NCBI GenBank assembly: GCA_963920635.1
Contig: OY987298.1
Span: 4,621,691-4,685,690, forward strand
Length of the DNA stretch: 64,000 bases
Direction: 5' to 3'
From: Pseudeuparius sepicola
Taxonomy: Eukaryota; Arthropoda; Insecta; Coleoptera; Anthribidae
The notes under the pieces are model-generated. The model saw only the letters and a list, made by a program, of their open reading frames with translations, did no database searches and was not told the origin of the DNA. The translations under genes were made by a program, and so were the position numbers. Positions 22,303 to 34,776 of this stretch are shown piece after piece. Each line of letters starts with the position of its first letter. The first letter of the stretch is position 1.

Positions 22303-23575
22303 ATAAATCAGGAAAGTAAGTCATTTGGAAAACTACCACTTTTGTTTAACTGCGTGTACAGTTCTAAACTTTATTTATGTCTGGGCATATTGATATTTGT
22401 AAACAATATAAATAAAACACCTTGAATAAATCTACATAAAACGTATATATACAAGAAACTTGTCAGAGGTAGGCCATTCTTATAAAAATATAATTCATAC
22501 AAATGCGACTGAAAGAATAGTTTTTCTTTTGCATAATTTACTTTCTATTTGACTTGGTAGAGCAATTATTATAAAATATTTGTATATCACATTCTGCATT
22601 TCGATATTGGAGTTAAGATAAAAATTAAATTGCCTTTGATTTCCCTACTAAATGCCTACCAAAATACTATGCTCAGATATCTTTAAACTCACAACCGACA
22701 GTAACACTTCTATCACCGCAGGACTCAGCAGAGATCTACACTGTTCTATTCAATTTGTTCAAGTAATACCACAACCTTCTCAATCTTTACAAGCCCTGTG
22801 CGAACATGTGGCAACGCCGCAGCAGGATGGTTCAACGGGTCTATGCAGTCTAGAGCAGTCTGCACTTTGGCTTAGTTTATCTTTTCAAATAAATGGCAAC
22901 CCTTTTTTTTAATTATAATTAGATACATTTGTGACCTTTGTTTAAATAATTGGGTACTTAAGTAAGCAGGTACGTTTGTTTGACAATAAAAACAGTAACA
23001 AATAACAAAATATACACATAATATAACATAAGTAATAATAAGTACGATTCCTGGTGTGGATAGGTACATTTTCGACAAATAATATGGTAAATTTGGGCAA
23101 ATAGAGGGAACTACATTTTGTTGTAGGTAAGTCGAATTTTTGTGAGAATTTTTCGCAAAGTGCGCCGTCAGGCAAACGATGATTACCTATCTTCCATTAT
23201 GGTTAAATTTTCGTAAAAATACAAACAACAAGCGAACATAGAACTGCATGTTGTGAAGGAGAATAATATCTCTTGTGATTGAAAGTTAGGGTCAATTTCA
23301 TAATACATTCAACTAAAATATATTTTGTCTTTAAAATTAGGTAAAGAAACTTTTGCAACAATATTAAACAATATTTGGATTGTTAGAAAGCTCCTTTAGT
23401 TTTAAAGGGTACTTTTAGTTGTCTATGCAATATTGGCCCGTGATCATTTCATTCTTAAATTTTCATCCTTTGGAAAGCCCAAAACGAATATAAGTCTACC
23501 TACCGCCTGCCGTCAAGCCAAGAAAACCTAGTTACTTCAAGTAGTTATTATTACGATTTGACCTACAGCCAGGTA
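22303..23575. other. Unassigned AT-rich DNA
   Basis: An 86-codon + frame (22652-22912) and overlapping minus frames resemble nothing known. No repeats recognised. Confidence 0.3.
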
Positions 23576-23577
23576 TA

Positions 23578-25481
23578 CAGGGTGGCCCACAACGAACTGC
23601 ATCGATCTATATATGGAAAACTAAAAGTAGGAAAATTCTGAAAATTTGGAGCCTCACCAATGCCGATGGGCGCTGCTCAACTAAAATATTTTGGTGAATC
23701 TGGCACTTCCGGTTATACCGGAAGTCGATATCAACTATCTTATCTCAAATGGAACACCCTGTATATTACTGCATTTTTGGATTCTAGGCATCATTTTGGA
23801 ACAAAAATATGCAACATGTCCTATGTCTAAATCCAACCGTTTTTAAGATATTTACATTTTTCCGAAAAAAATTACAGGTGCTGACCTAAAGTCAATTAGC
23901 AATTTATACGAGGAAACCGCGAAATTTCAAAACGAATTTTTGGCATCGTGTAACAGAAGCCCTGACCTAGTGATCTCTGCCGAGAAATAAATCCATTCTT
24001 ATACAGGGTGTATACAAAATATGAATAAAAATTACATTCAAAATGTGCTTAAATCTCGAAATTTTCAAATGTAAACCCCTATTTGTTAATGCGCTCTTAT
24101 TCACCACTAAAAATGATGACAACTTTCTGTAAGGTTTCCTATACCTAAATGCAGTTTTTTCGATTAATTTACGAAAAACCCACTTTTCGCCTAAAAAATG
24201 CGGGGTTTGCTTAAGGCTTGGAAAATCATATTAGCCCTGGACATTGAAAAGACAATCGTGATTCGCGGCTGAGGAAATGTCACTTGGTTTATAAATTATT
24301 GTCAACAATAATGCTGGCGCGCTTAAGAGGGGGTTACCGACAGCGAAAGTGACGTCAGATTTCGTATTTTTTAAGTTGTATAGAATAAAATCTAATAACA
24401 TTTTACCTGGCAAAAATTTAGTACAAACATCTCTGTCTTCATTTTAATCAAAGGATCTTAGAAGCATATGCACTGGAATTATTATTTTTCCCAAGGTTTT
24501 CATAACCTATAAAACAAAACGCTGCTTTTAATATTTTATGATTAAAATGAAGACAGAGATGTTTGTACTAAATTTCTGACAGGTAAAATGTTATTAGATT
24601 TTATGCTATACAACTTAAAAAAATACGAAATCTAACGTCACTTTCGCTGTCGGCAACCCCCTCTTAAATTACACAAACGAAGATTATTTAAATTTGCTTA
24701 TTATCTACGGAGAATACATAATCTTCGTTTGTGTAATTTAAGCGCGCCGGCATTATTGTTGACAATAATTTATAAACCAAGTGACATCTCCTCAGCCGCG
24801 ATTGTCTTTTCAACATCCACGGCTAATATGATTTTCCAAGCGTTAAGCAAACCCCGCATTTTATGGGCGAAAAGTGAGTTTTTCGTAAATTAATCGAAAA
24901 TTACTGCATTTAGGTATAGGAAACCTTACACAAAGTTGTCATCATTTTTAGTGGTGAATAAGATCGCATTAAAAAAATGGTGGTTTCCATTTGAAAATTT
25001 CGAGATTTAAGCACATTTTGAATGTAATTTTTATTCATATTTTGTGAACACCCTGTATAAGAACGGATTTACTTCTCAGCAGAGATCACTAGTTTAGGGC
25101 TTCTGTTACACGATGCCAAAAATTCGTTTTGAAATTTCGCGGTTTCCTCGTATAAATTGCTAATTGACTTTAGGTCTGCACCTGTAATTTTTTTCGGAAA
25201 AATGCAAATATCTCAAAAACGGTTGGATCTAGACATAGGACATGTTGCATGTTTTTGTTCCAAAATGATGCCTAGAATCCAAAAATGCAATAATATATGG
25301 GGTGTTCCATTTGAGATAAGAAAGTTGATATCGACTTCCGGTATAACCGGAAGTTTCAGATTCACCAAAATATTTTAGTTGAGCAGCGCCCATCCGCATT
25401 GGTGAGGTACCAAATTTTCAGAATTTTCCTACTTTTAGTTTTCCATATATAGATCGATGCAGTTCGTGGTGGGCCACCCTG
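23578..25481. mobile_element. Composite palindromic CAGGGTG MITE (1.9 kb)
   Basis: Outer ends CAGGGTGGCCCAC... / ...GTGGGCCACCCTG are flanked by TA (23576-23577, 25482-25483). The arms are inverted copies of about 900 bp each, meeting near 24480-24540. Within the arms lie further outward- and inward-facing CACCCTGTATA ends (about 23757, 24003, 25050, 25300), so the palindrome seems built from several MITE units. Both arms include TTCCGGTTATACCGGAAGT. The right arm alone carries the 70-bp TTAA hairpin. Confidence 0.85.
24668..24737. mobile_element. 70-bp TTAA-flanked hairpin mini-element
   Basis: Perfect 20-bp inverted ends ATTACACAAACGAAGATTAT around a 30-base loop, flanked by TTAA at 24664-24667 and 24738-24741. 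The matching left arm of the palindrome reads GCGCGC-TTAA-GAGGGG with a single TTAA, a built-in empty site. TTAA duplication is the mark of piggyBac, Kolobok or Sola3-type transposition. Confidence 0.85.
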
Positions 25482-27344
25482 TATAACTAAGTTCTAGCAT
25501 CCCTCGCCGATTCTAGGCATCTCGAGGCTTGAAATTGTAAAGGCACGATTCTTCACTTAGAACTTCTAGAAAAATGTTTTACTTTTTTTTACTGCACAAA
25601 TAAAATAAATTTATAAAAAAGCTGTCGCCAGCACTTCGGGCAGTCTGTTTCCACCCAGAGACACACTGCCTCGTCGTAGCAATCTGGCGACGATAGCACT
25701 ACCCGCACTACACAAATTAATTCTGGTAAATTTCTTGTAAAATCAACTGAAAGGGAGTGACAGGCCACGCCGCGCAGACCCGCAAGCCATGTTGCCGGCT
25801 TTCTCAACTTCAGGGCTTTTCCTAGAGTCGGCTGTGGTAGTACCATTAGCCCTTGGTATATTCTTTCAGCATAACCTCCATATTACATTTCTCATAACCG
25901 CCTCATGACGTTTCTTATAACCTCCTAATGATATTTCTTGACATATCGCGGCAAATAACTATTTGATGGCAAAATCAATTAGCCTTGCTAGACGACACCA
26001 CCAACAGTACTGGTACTTAGACCCAGGGGTTCTTTAATCACAAAGGAAACCTCCTAAGATAAAATCCTTGAAGGACAAATCTTCGGACCAAAGGAAAAAC
26101 CCCACGTTTTTTTACTACTTCATCATTAAAAGAATTTCAACTCACCATTTTCTTGTGGGTTTTCTCTCTGCTGAGAATGTAATACAATATTACAGTGATA
26201 CACGTTTAACTAAATATCCCAAATCCATAAGCTAAAAAATTAACACGAAATTTGACAATGTCATAGCGTCGTGGACTTTCCAACTTTTCTCCAAAATTAC
26301 GCCGTTTTCTTCCTACGAAATTCTCACTGGCACTTGTGCTGTGTTTCTTCTGGTTGCCCAAACAAAAATAAAAAAAGCACCTTTCCATGGCCATCTCGTC
26401 TTTCGCATCTCTGCAGCGCCTCTATCTGCGACTATGCGAAGTTTTTACACAGAAACAGAAGGTAGCGCCTCTCTCGGCAACTAGCGAAAGCTATGGGCAG
26501 AAACAGGTCTATACCCTAACATATGTGTACGAAATAAGTCAGATATAAAAAAACCTTTAGTATTTTAAAAGTGCTACAGGATCTCTTGGTTAGAAGTTTA
26601 TAACATATTAATATGTCGGTATAGGGCATACTTAACGAAATTTTACAAAATTTATAAAACAATTCCACTTGTGTTAAGTCCCTACGATTATTTCTAAAAA
26701 TGACCGACCCATCGTTCGTCATTTAAGGAGCGTGATTAATATGCTAACGCGATATACGGCCTCGCGAGTCGTCTGTACTCTATTAAATTCGGGTTTGTTA
26801 ATGCCTAGGCTCTAAACTCTATATGCATTTGTGAAGCCAAGCGACTGAAACAAACGCATAATGCATACGTATGCTGGCATATTTTCAAGTAATATCATGT
26901 AGCAGGAAAGTTGTTTCGCAGACTTAACTGTTAGAGCTTAGATCCTAAATAAAAAGAATATACAATGCTCTGGAGTCCTATGAACAAAGTATGAACCAAC
27001 CATTGCTAGTCACTACTATGTATGTTCTCGTTTCTACAAAACATCATAATATCTTAATTCTACTTGTAAACTTAAATAATAAATTAAAATTTTGTTGCAT
27101 CGTATGTGATGAAAATTAACGTAAGCAACACTGGTTGTCAGTTACCAAAGATTGTTAAGCTTAAGACAATTTTGAGGTGCCGCACTTATCCTGTCAGTAC
27201 GCTACAAACTCTTTATTTTATAATTTTTTATTGCCTAACATCTGATTTCATCATTAGAATTCTAGCTTCCTTCATTCTTCTGAAGCCGACTTCACCTTGT
27301 GTTATCATACAGAAAGAAATTTAAACTGGACCATGGAATGTCGC
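25482..27344. other. Unassigned, with a short tandem repeat
   Basis: 25867-25945 holds three to four degenerate ~23-bp units (TCTCATAACCGCCTCATGACG-like). An 85-codon minus frame (25589-25846) and a pair of overlapping frames near 26.2-26.5 kb resemble nothing I can name. Confidence 0.35.
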
Positions 27345-27480
27345 CATGTAATCTCATCAAAGATCACAGAATGTCGCCATGGAAAGTCATGAAATACCAT
27401 GGAATACCATGGAATGTCATGGAATGCCATGGAGCGCCATATTTCATGATATATCATGGTATTCTATGATTTTCCACGGT
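27345..27480 (+). repeat. CCATGGAAT minisatellite
   Basis: Degenerate ~10-11-bp units (CATGGAATAC, CATGGAATGT, CATGGAATGC, and inverted GGTATTCTATG) repeated across ~120 bp. Palindromic CCATGG recurs. Confidence 0.7.
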
Positions 27481-28672
27481 GTTCCAATGAATTCTATAAG
27501 TTAATTATACAGTGTAAGTGTCTGTACAACATAGTTTTATGTTTGTAACTATAGAAATCTAGGCGATAAAAGTTATAATCTTACTCCTTACATTAAGTTA
27601 ATTTCCAATTCCTTAAATTAATTTCTGTGGAAAAATTGCTTTCTATTTCAGAAGTCCTAAATCACAAACGCTTACATTCCCCCGTTTAAATAGATTTATC
27701 CCCTTCCGACTAAATTTCTCACCGTTTATAATTAATGAAGATTAGGGAGGATATGGCTCCAAATTCATAGGTATGTTAAGGGTTAACGACAAACGTGTTT
27801 GTTAAGTGAATGGGGGTGTGACACTCACGGAAATTGATGATATTTTAATTTAATTACATACAGTAATCCTGTTTGTTTAAAGTGCGTTGATTAGTTCGCA
27901 TCAATTTGGAACTTATTTGCGTGCATAATGTAATTAAAGTGCATGGATCGCCATTGAAAATACGCGGCGAGCGCATGACAAAGGGGACGTGTTTACGGTT
28001 AACGAATAAAATGTAGAAAATATAATTAAATCGATGAAACAGTTTGGTGAAGCATCGTCCGGCAAAACATCAACAATGTACTCAACCTCTCTCGAAATTC
28101 AGTTGCATAGTTAAAATATACAGAGTAGCTACATCTTTACATAGGTTATTACATTAAGCTAATAATTGTGGTCTTCCTTGGCTCAACACAAACGGAAAAC
28201 CATCCGAGCCGACGTTTTTATAAACTCTCATGAAAATCAAGCCGTTTCCCGTTCCCCGCAACACCTTCCCCGAGCATCTCATTTCCATCCGCCTCTCCTG
28301 CCGACTGCGCCAGTGATTTAAGACCGCCGGCTGCGTCCCGCAAATCCAGTTTGGCAGTTGTTCGACTCCCATCCAACCCATAAATAAATCAGCCCGTAAT
28401 AAGATCTCCCCCGCGAAGATTACCAGCTAAAATATATACAAGGCGAGCGGGGAGGAGGGGGGGGGGGCGGTGGCGGAGGCGGAATTTCTTAAAACCTGCC
28501 CTCGGGCCCAAATCCGCGGCGGCCCCCCCCTGTAATTAATTCGGTCCGGAAACACCTGGGCCGTTCCTGAAAGGTGGAGGGGGGGGTGAGAACGGGGCAG
28601 ATACGGGTGCTAGACGGCGGTTTGAGTTCCATCTCACCGTCAGTTACTAGGTATTATTATAATAAACTCCTG
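27481..28672. other. Unassigned; CpG-rich toward the right
   Basis: 27.7-28.0 kb has TAATTA/ATTAAT words in moderately GC sequence. 28.2-28.62 kb is strongly GC-rich with G tracts (CCGCGGCGGCCCCCCCC). No coding frame I can support. Could be a regulatory island. Confidence 0.35.
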
Positions 28673-28744
28673 GACAAAATTAATGCACCACCACACATAT
28701 TTTTCTCGATATTTTTTATATTTTTTTATCGACAAGTAAGCCAT

Positions 28745-30560
28745 CCCAAGCAGCATTTTTAGTCACCGTTACGTTCCGGCGACTTTTGTTTGCTACTTTA
28801 AAGTTGTGATTACTACTGATAGGAACGTAATTACTACGTTCCTATTACGTCCCTGCAACCAAAATGGGGAACATTTTGAGGGTGATAGATACGTAACGGC
28901 GACCACCTAGCAACTTACACCGCTACGACGCGCTTACGTTCCGGCAACGTGGTGGAGACGTAGCAGCGTGGTCACCGCTACTTTATTGGATTTGTTTGCT
29001 TCTTTACATTCGCGTCCCCTCTTTGTCTTTGCCTAAATAATTAAAAAGTATTCTAGCCCAGCATCTTCCGTCATTTTTCAATAACCGTGGAAAATGGAAG
29101 TACCTAATATTTATCTTTAACTTATATCTATGAATGGTAGATGATATAAGAAAGGTATTAATTTGCTGATTTTTTCTCGTTGCTAGATTCAAGAAACTAA
29201 AACGATTGAAAATTTTCTGTCAAATATGACATTGATAGATTGAAAAGTAACAACGCGCCCTCTCAAAATGCATGTTTTAACACTTTTTTATCGGGAAGAT
29301 AAATTGCGAAAATGTGCGAAATTACCTAAAAATGCTGAAAAATGCTTTTTTAATATTTCTATAAGTTATACGAGTTCCTTTTTGCTCAATTTTCTCTTTT
29401 TTGGGACAATTTTGAAGAAATAACTATTTCAGTACCAAAGGAAATTGACATTTGATATTAATGGCGTCTATCATTTTATAAGAAAATATGGCGTAATTTT
29501 CAGTAATTACTTCTAAGTATTATTTACCTTAAAATGGGTGTTTGAAGGCTTTGCCACTTAACTGGTAGTAACGGCAACTAGACTTTTTTCACTTTAAGGT
29601 AATTCCTACCTTTAAGACGAAAATTAGTTTTAGATATTTTAAACTCTAAAGTCCCAATTACTACAAGAGGACTTCAAGGTTCCAAAATCCACGTTTAAGT
29701 TCCGAATGCTACTACTAGGTTCCATTTGGAACTTTAACCTATAATTTTTATATGAGACTGTTATTTTCAGCCGGTATGTTTTGTGCTATATTTCGAAATG
29801 TTGATATTTAAAATTGTAGCTACTCAAGAGAAGCGTTTTGTAATTTTGTATTGAAGACAGGTGCTCGTGTTTCGATTCGTTTCATCCAACTGCTGCTTTA
29901 ATTTTCTTTAAAATGTGAATGTGCGTCTATAATTTTTCTTCTTTCTAATGGCTGACATTTTCATCACTTCGCAAAAACGACTCAATCCTTCAAACGATTG
30001 TAAGGAACTAAATGTAGTTTCCATTTTGGTCCCTATAGAAGTGACAGTTACTTTAAAGTATTTTTTTTGTAGTAATTGGAACTTTCTAGTAATTTTTAAA
30101 TGGAGTGGGAAGTAAAACTTACCATACAGTAGTTTTCTGGAGTAGCGGGAAAGTTAATTCCACTTTAAATAATGACTATATAGTTCCGTAACTTTGGAGG
30201 AATTTCTAAAGTCGCTAAGATGTAGAAGTTACTTTCACCGTTACCATAAAGTAATAAAAACTTTAAAGTGATAAACAAGTAACACAACAAAGTAATTGCG
30301 TCCATTGAATATAACTTTATAGTTAACCTGATTTTAACGTAATTTTGCATAGTAACAATTCCGTTCCAGATACTTCAAAAACTACTTAGAAGTACTGAAA
30401 CCATAAAGTTCCAACTTGTAGTAATAATTACTACATAATTACTCATACTTTCTTAATATAAGTAATAAAAGCTAATAAGTCGATTATTAAGTAATAATAA
30501 CGTAATAACTACTTATTCAAAGTTCCCATCTCAGTCACTGCAACTTTAATGCTGCTTGGG
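28745..30560. mobile_element. CCCAAG-family element B (non-autonomous)
   Basis: 1,816 bp; inverted ends CCCAAGCAGCATT / AATGCTGCTTGGG with AT on both sides. The core repeats its own motif set, TTACTTTAAAGTTA / AGTAATTACT / GGAACTTTA-like words, in both orientations, especially 29.97-30.52 kb. The left part is more GC-rich (TTACGTTCCGGCGAC, TTACGTTCCGGCAACG). No open frame. Confidence 0.7.
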
Positions 30561-30589
30561 ATGGACCTTAAGCTAACTATAGCATCAAA

Positions 30590-31345
30590 CAGTGGCGGAG
30601 GCTATATTCTTTATTTTGCTTCTTTGTTCCTGTTCCTTGTTCGTTCCCCGCTATTTATACTATTATATTTACTATTCTTTATAAATGAGCGCAACGCGTG
30701 TACTGCCCTGTACCCTGTACAGGCGGGCACTGCCGGGCACAGGCGTTGCGGCTAACCTCCTGTTCAGTAGATCGCGGGCTGCTTTAGAGAATGCGTCAGC
30801 AGCGTTGCGTACCTCGCGACCTCGTGTTCTCGTTCTTGCATTCTATTGTATAAACAAAATGAAGAATAGCGTACAGGACATTTTGGAAGGAAACGTTTTA
30901 AGACTTTCTTTGTCTGAAAAAGTTGAAATAAAAACTCTTGTCAGGCCAACTCCAGATTTACAATTAACTCAACCGGATAAAAATGCAAACGGCAATTATA
31001 CGCGACACTTTTCTAGAAGTACGAACGACAAGAACAAGTGGAAATCTGGATGCGACAAATTAAATGCAAAATGCACTGTTTTGTTTTCCCTTCTTACTAT
31101 TTTATAAAGAAGGAATGGGAATGGATAAGACATGGACTAGAATAGGATTCAAAGATTTTAAACATTTAAATAAAAGAACACGAGCTTTCTATTCGGCACA
31201 TGAATTGTTCTACAGAACTAGCATTTTTAGGCAAGGTTAGTATTGCCGCTCAGTTAGATTGCACGTACCGGCAAAACATTTATTATTAAACATAACGAAA
31301 CCGTGGATAAAAATAGATATATTTTAAAAAGAATAATACTGCGTA
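30590..31345 (+). pseudogene. hAT transposase N-terminus (TTF-type zinc finger class)
   Basis: Begins at a hAT-like end CAGTGGCGGAGGCTA (30590). ATG at 30859 opens MKNSVQDILEGNVLRL. Later blocks include YTRHFSR, NDKNKWKSGCDKLNAK, MGMDKTWTRIGFKDFKHLNK, then in other frames TELAFLGKVSIAAQLDC and IIKHNETVDKNRYILKRII. These match in order the N-terminal zinc-finger region of hAT transposases with TTF domains. Frameshifts break it, and the catalytic half is absent. Confidence 0.65.
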
Positions 31346-31730
31346 AAAAAAAAGAAAACACACGTGAAAATTTATCGGTACTTCAATGTGCATCGGAGGC
31401 GTTACAGATTAGTACAAGGACCATTTCCCAAAAACTAAAGATTTGACAGAATCGGATAAAGGAGAAATAAGAAGTTTGATTTATGACATGACAACTAACA
31501 AGCAAGAAGAAGAAGAACAAGAACTGGAAAAAAGGGAATTTTGAGCTGCAGCAAATCAACGTTAAGTGTAATTTTAAGGAATCTTGGATTTAAGTACAAA
31601 ATAAACGATGGAAGACAATACTTAATGGAAAAGCCAGATAATATAGCATCAAAAAGAGTTCAATTTCTACGACAATATACATTTTGCCTAACCATTACTA
31701 TAATTAGGTATTTAAATAACTAAGACCTAC
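31346..31730 (+). pseudogene. IS630/mariner-type transposase HTH region (decayed)
   Basis: Frames read SEALQISTRTISQKLK (helix-turn-helix), DLTESDKGEIRSLIYDM, then SCSKSTLSVILRNLGFKYK and GRQYLMEKPDNIASKRVQFL. This is the N-terminal DNA-binding part of an IS630-type transposase, in at least two frames. No catalytic domain follows. Confidence 0.65.
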
Positions 31731-32074
31731 TTTGAATTTCAGGATCATTATCTTTTAATTGCCAGTCTAAATTACCGAATTAATCTTCAAAAATTACAAA
31801 TGAAATTACAACAGGTACCTAAGTACAATTTTTTAATCCGTCCGTTCACATCAGGAAGTAAAGAAATAATTTATTCTAGGCCGACCCTGCCTGCCTTAAA
31901 CAATCAACTAGTAATACAAGACAAGTACTAGGTTTTCTATCTCTCTTCCTTTGATGAAAGGTGCTTAGCGAACTTCAAGACGTACGGCATCTGCCGCATG
32001 GTGAGACGACATAATGAGACGGGCTCGTACTATATAAGAGCAGGGCAAGGGTGAAAAAGTTGCACTAATCAAAT

Positions 32075-32700
32075 TGATGATAGTTTTTTGAGACAACGTG
32101 CTCTCAGAGACAGGAGAGTCACCAGCAATCTGCTAAAAAATTAATTAGCAGATGTTCAAAATATCGCTATATCGTCTCGAACGGTTAGAAGACATTTACA
32201 TGAAGCGGAATTGAGCAACAGAAGACCGGCCAAATAGCCATTGCTTACCAGAGAACGCAAAGTTCAGAGATTGAATTTTGCAGGACTACATCAGGATTGG
32301 ACACAAAACAAGTTATGTTCTCCGTTGAAACTAGAGTTAGCCTCAAAGCTCCAGATGGACGTGAGCATGTCTGGCGAAGGCGAGGAGAAAGGTTTGCCAG
32401 CTGCAATATCTCTTCTAAAGTACCTTTTGGTGGTGGCTCTAAAATGTTTTGGGAGGGAATTTGCTTCGATGCTCGTACGGAGTTCGTCAATATACGAACG
32501 AGATCTATGAATGCCCAATATTGCTTAGACAACAATATTGTCGAACATGTAATGCCTTTTGCTCCGGTTGTTGGACCTAATTTTTTTATTCATGCAGGAC
32601 AACGCTCATCTCCATGTGGCTAGACAGGTTATTGGCTAGCTAAATGATGTTAATCTCCCTTTATTACAATGGCCGATATTAGTGTTGACCCAGATGCATT
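32075..32700 (+). pseudogene. Tc1 transposase (DD34E type), inactivated
   Basis: N-terminal part reads RALRDRRVTSNLLKN and SSRTVRRHLHEAELSNRRPAK, then a stop, then LLTRERKVQRLNFAGLHQDW. After a frameshift near 32300 the catalytic region reads QVMFSVETRVSLKAPDGREHVW, SKMFWEGICFDARTE and VVGPNFF, ending in a second frameshift before NAHLHVARQVI. The first catalytic Asp of the usual FSDE/T block is Val. The C-terminus is truncated after LPLLQWP. Confidence 0.85.
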
Positions 32701-32932
32701 TATTCAGGATTTGCTGATTTTTTTTCTTTTTTTAATTTGGAGTTATGCTAGCTTATTTATGCATTTTCAGCAAAATCACATGTTTAATCATTAAGGCAAA
32801 TTAAGGCCATGTCAAGGTCATGTTTGACTAATTTGTAGACGTTCATTATCATCTCAATGCAACTTAGTTTTATTTTGTGTTTTTATTGTAAATATTTAGA
32901 TTAATTAAAGTGGATTTGTCCAGGAGTTTATA

Positions 32933-34774
32933 CAGGGTGAGTTTTTTTGGGATCAGTATGGGGATCTCGGAAACTAGCGGAGAAGGAAGGTTAAACGGGA
33001 AAAGAATTGCAGTTTTGTAGGCCCAATTTAATGCACATTGTGGATTTTTGAAAAAAGTCATGGCTTATTAGATATTTTGAAAAAACGAAATTTTGGCCAT
33101 TTAACCCAATTCACCTAACTTCGTTGTTTCTGATCTTAGATAAAAAGTGTAAATATAAAAGTCGGAGGGAATTGTGTCCCCAATGCGGTTATCATGTCCT
33201 ACTTTCCGTGACAGTTGCCATTTTCGAGATATGACACAAACTTGTGTTTTTTTTTAATGGAAACCATAGTTATTTCCGTTATTTTTCAGAATAACCATCG
33301 AATTGATAAGTACAATGGAAGTCGCACAGGTACCACTTTCATTGTTGTTTGGGGCAGCCAACTCTAGAGAGAGATAGGTTCCAAATGGCAATAAGTAAGA
33401 CAAGGACGCGTAATGAACGTGTCAGCTGATTCAGGCAAAGGAGGTATATAGGGATGTTGCATATTAATGGAAGAATTTAATGGGCATGTTCCGTAATTCT
33501 CTTTATTGTATGATCTGTATTCCGTAATTCGGGACTTGTTTGTAGGAATGAGAATTTTTCTATATAACCACAATTATGTAAATAGTGCACAGAAAAAAGT
33601 GGTAGTGAATTAATTAAAAAAAATTACCTACATGGCAATTTTATGTACCTGGAAGTAAATTGAGACAAATAAAATACAAACTACAAAATAAAAGTTTATT
33701 TTAAAATAAAAGCGACAAAATATCTAGGATAAGGTATACATTTTCAACTTTAATTACTTATCTTAATTGATTTATTAATTTTAAAATTCAATTTACCTAA
33801 TAGGAAAAGCATGTAAGACAGGTAGCTTTTACATATTTTTATATATATTTTATATTGTTTAGGCATCTAACAAAAAGAATTACAAATAATTACCTTATTA
33901 AAGGGTCCAGAACCTCAAGATTAATTCCATCTTTGACTACGAAGAGCTAGGTTCATTAGCACAATATTTTGCCAGTTTTTCCCTTGATAGTTTCTATCAT
34001 GACTTGGAAAATAAAAAACTGTAGTAATTACATAGGTACTTTTTGAGTTTGCGCTGCCCAAAATTCTCTATGAAATTGCTCTCAATAAATTGTTAACTAC
34101 AAATGCAAGTAAATACTTGTATACTACAAAATTTTTGCTTTTTAATGCTGCAATCCACTTGTCTCTAATATCACCTTATCTCTTGGAAAACTGCAAAGTT
34201 ATTAGCAAAGATTTTTAAGACTTACGAATGAAAAGAAACCTTACTATTCTTATTCTTTCCGCCCCGTTTGGTACATCCAAATACACAACAGGAGTTGACC
34301 CTCTTTTTTGTAATTTACAACTTAAACAGAAAGAATATAGCCACATAGCTAAATTAAATTTTCTTTCCGATCTAAAAATATAATATTAAACCAAACACCA
34401 ACTAAGAAAACTCAACGCCGTTTTATACGAAACTGCCACCACGACACGAACTCAAATCAAATATAAATAATACAATAATTAGGTACTCCTATTCGTATTG
34501 GGACTTGGGACAGAAGGAAAATTAAAATGACGTTTGACAACGGAACTTGTTTGAAGCACAGGACACAAAAATAGAAAGTTAGGACAAACGCCTCTTTTGT
34601 GTTATGTGGTTTTTGCCGGAATCAGCTGATTTATTTACTATTTCACTTACTCAAGTTTGGCTGCCAGTTTCTCTCTCTGCACTCCTTCCATCTACTTGTC
34701 ATTTCAATGAGAATAACCATATCGAGTATTATAGAGATCCCCATACTGATCATCAAAAAAAAAAACTCATCTTG
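32933..34774. mobile_element. CAGGGTGAG MITE with ~450-500-bp diverged arms
   Basis: Ends CAGGGTGAGTTTTTTTGGG / AAAAAACTCATCTTG flanked by TA (32931-32932, 34775-34776). The arms share GATCAGTATGGGGATCTC, CAGCTGATTC.GGCAAA and GGCTGCC blocks. The left TA directly adjoins the TA of the Tc1 element. A sister copy begins at 63300. Confidence 0.8.
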
Positions 34775-34776
34775 TA

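Larger units (their letters stand above)
28675..32928 (+). mobile_element. Tc1-like element with nested insertions
   Basis: Left end AACTCCTGGACAAAATTAA (TA at 28673-28674), right end TTTGTCCAGGAGTT (TA at 32929-32930); the same terminus bounds the MITE at 2.3-3.0 kb. The + strand carries a decayed Tc1 transposase (32.07-32.7 kb). CCCAAG element B inserts near the left end, and hAT and IS630-type remnants lie between B and the Tc1 gene. That both ends belong to one copy is inferred from orientation and termini. Confidence 0.7.

Noticed and set aside
26206..26465. Overlapping frames with a CCVSSGCPNKNKK string, considered as a THAP zinc finger
   Set aside because: Cysteine spacing and the following His/Pro positions do not fit THAP, and no P-element features are nearby.
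30582..31660. GCATCAAA before the hAT-like end at 30590 and again near 31650 as a target duplication
   Set aside because: The second occurrence lies inside the IS630-type coding remnant and is not preceded by an inverted hAT end.
32241..32535. Several overlapping 75-96-codon frames on both strands
   Set aside because: They are shadows and frame fragments of one frameshifted Tc1 transposase.
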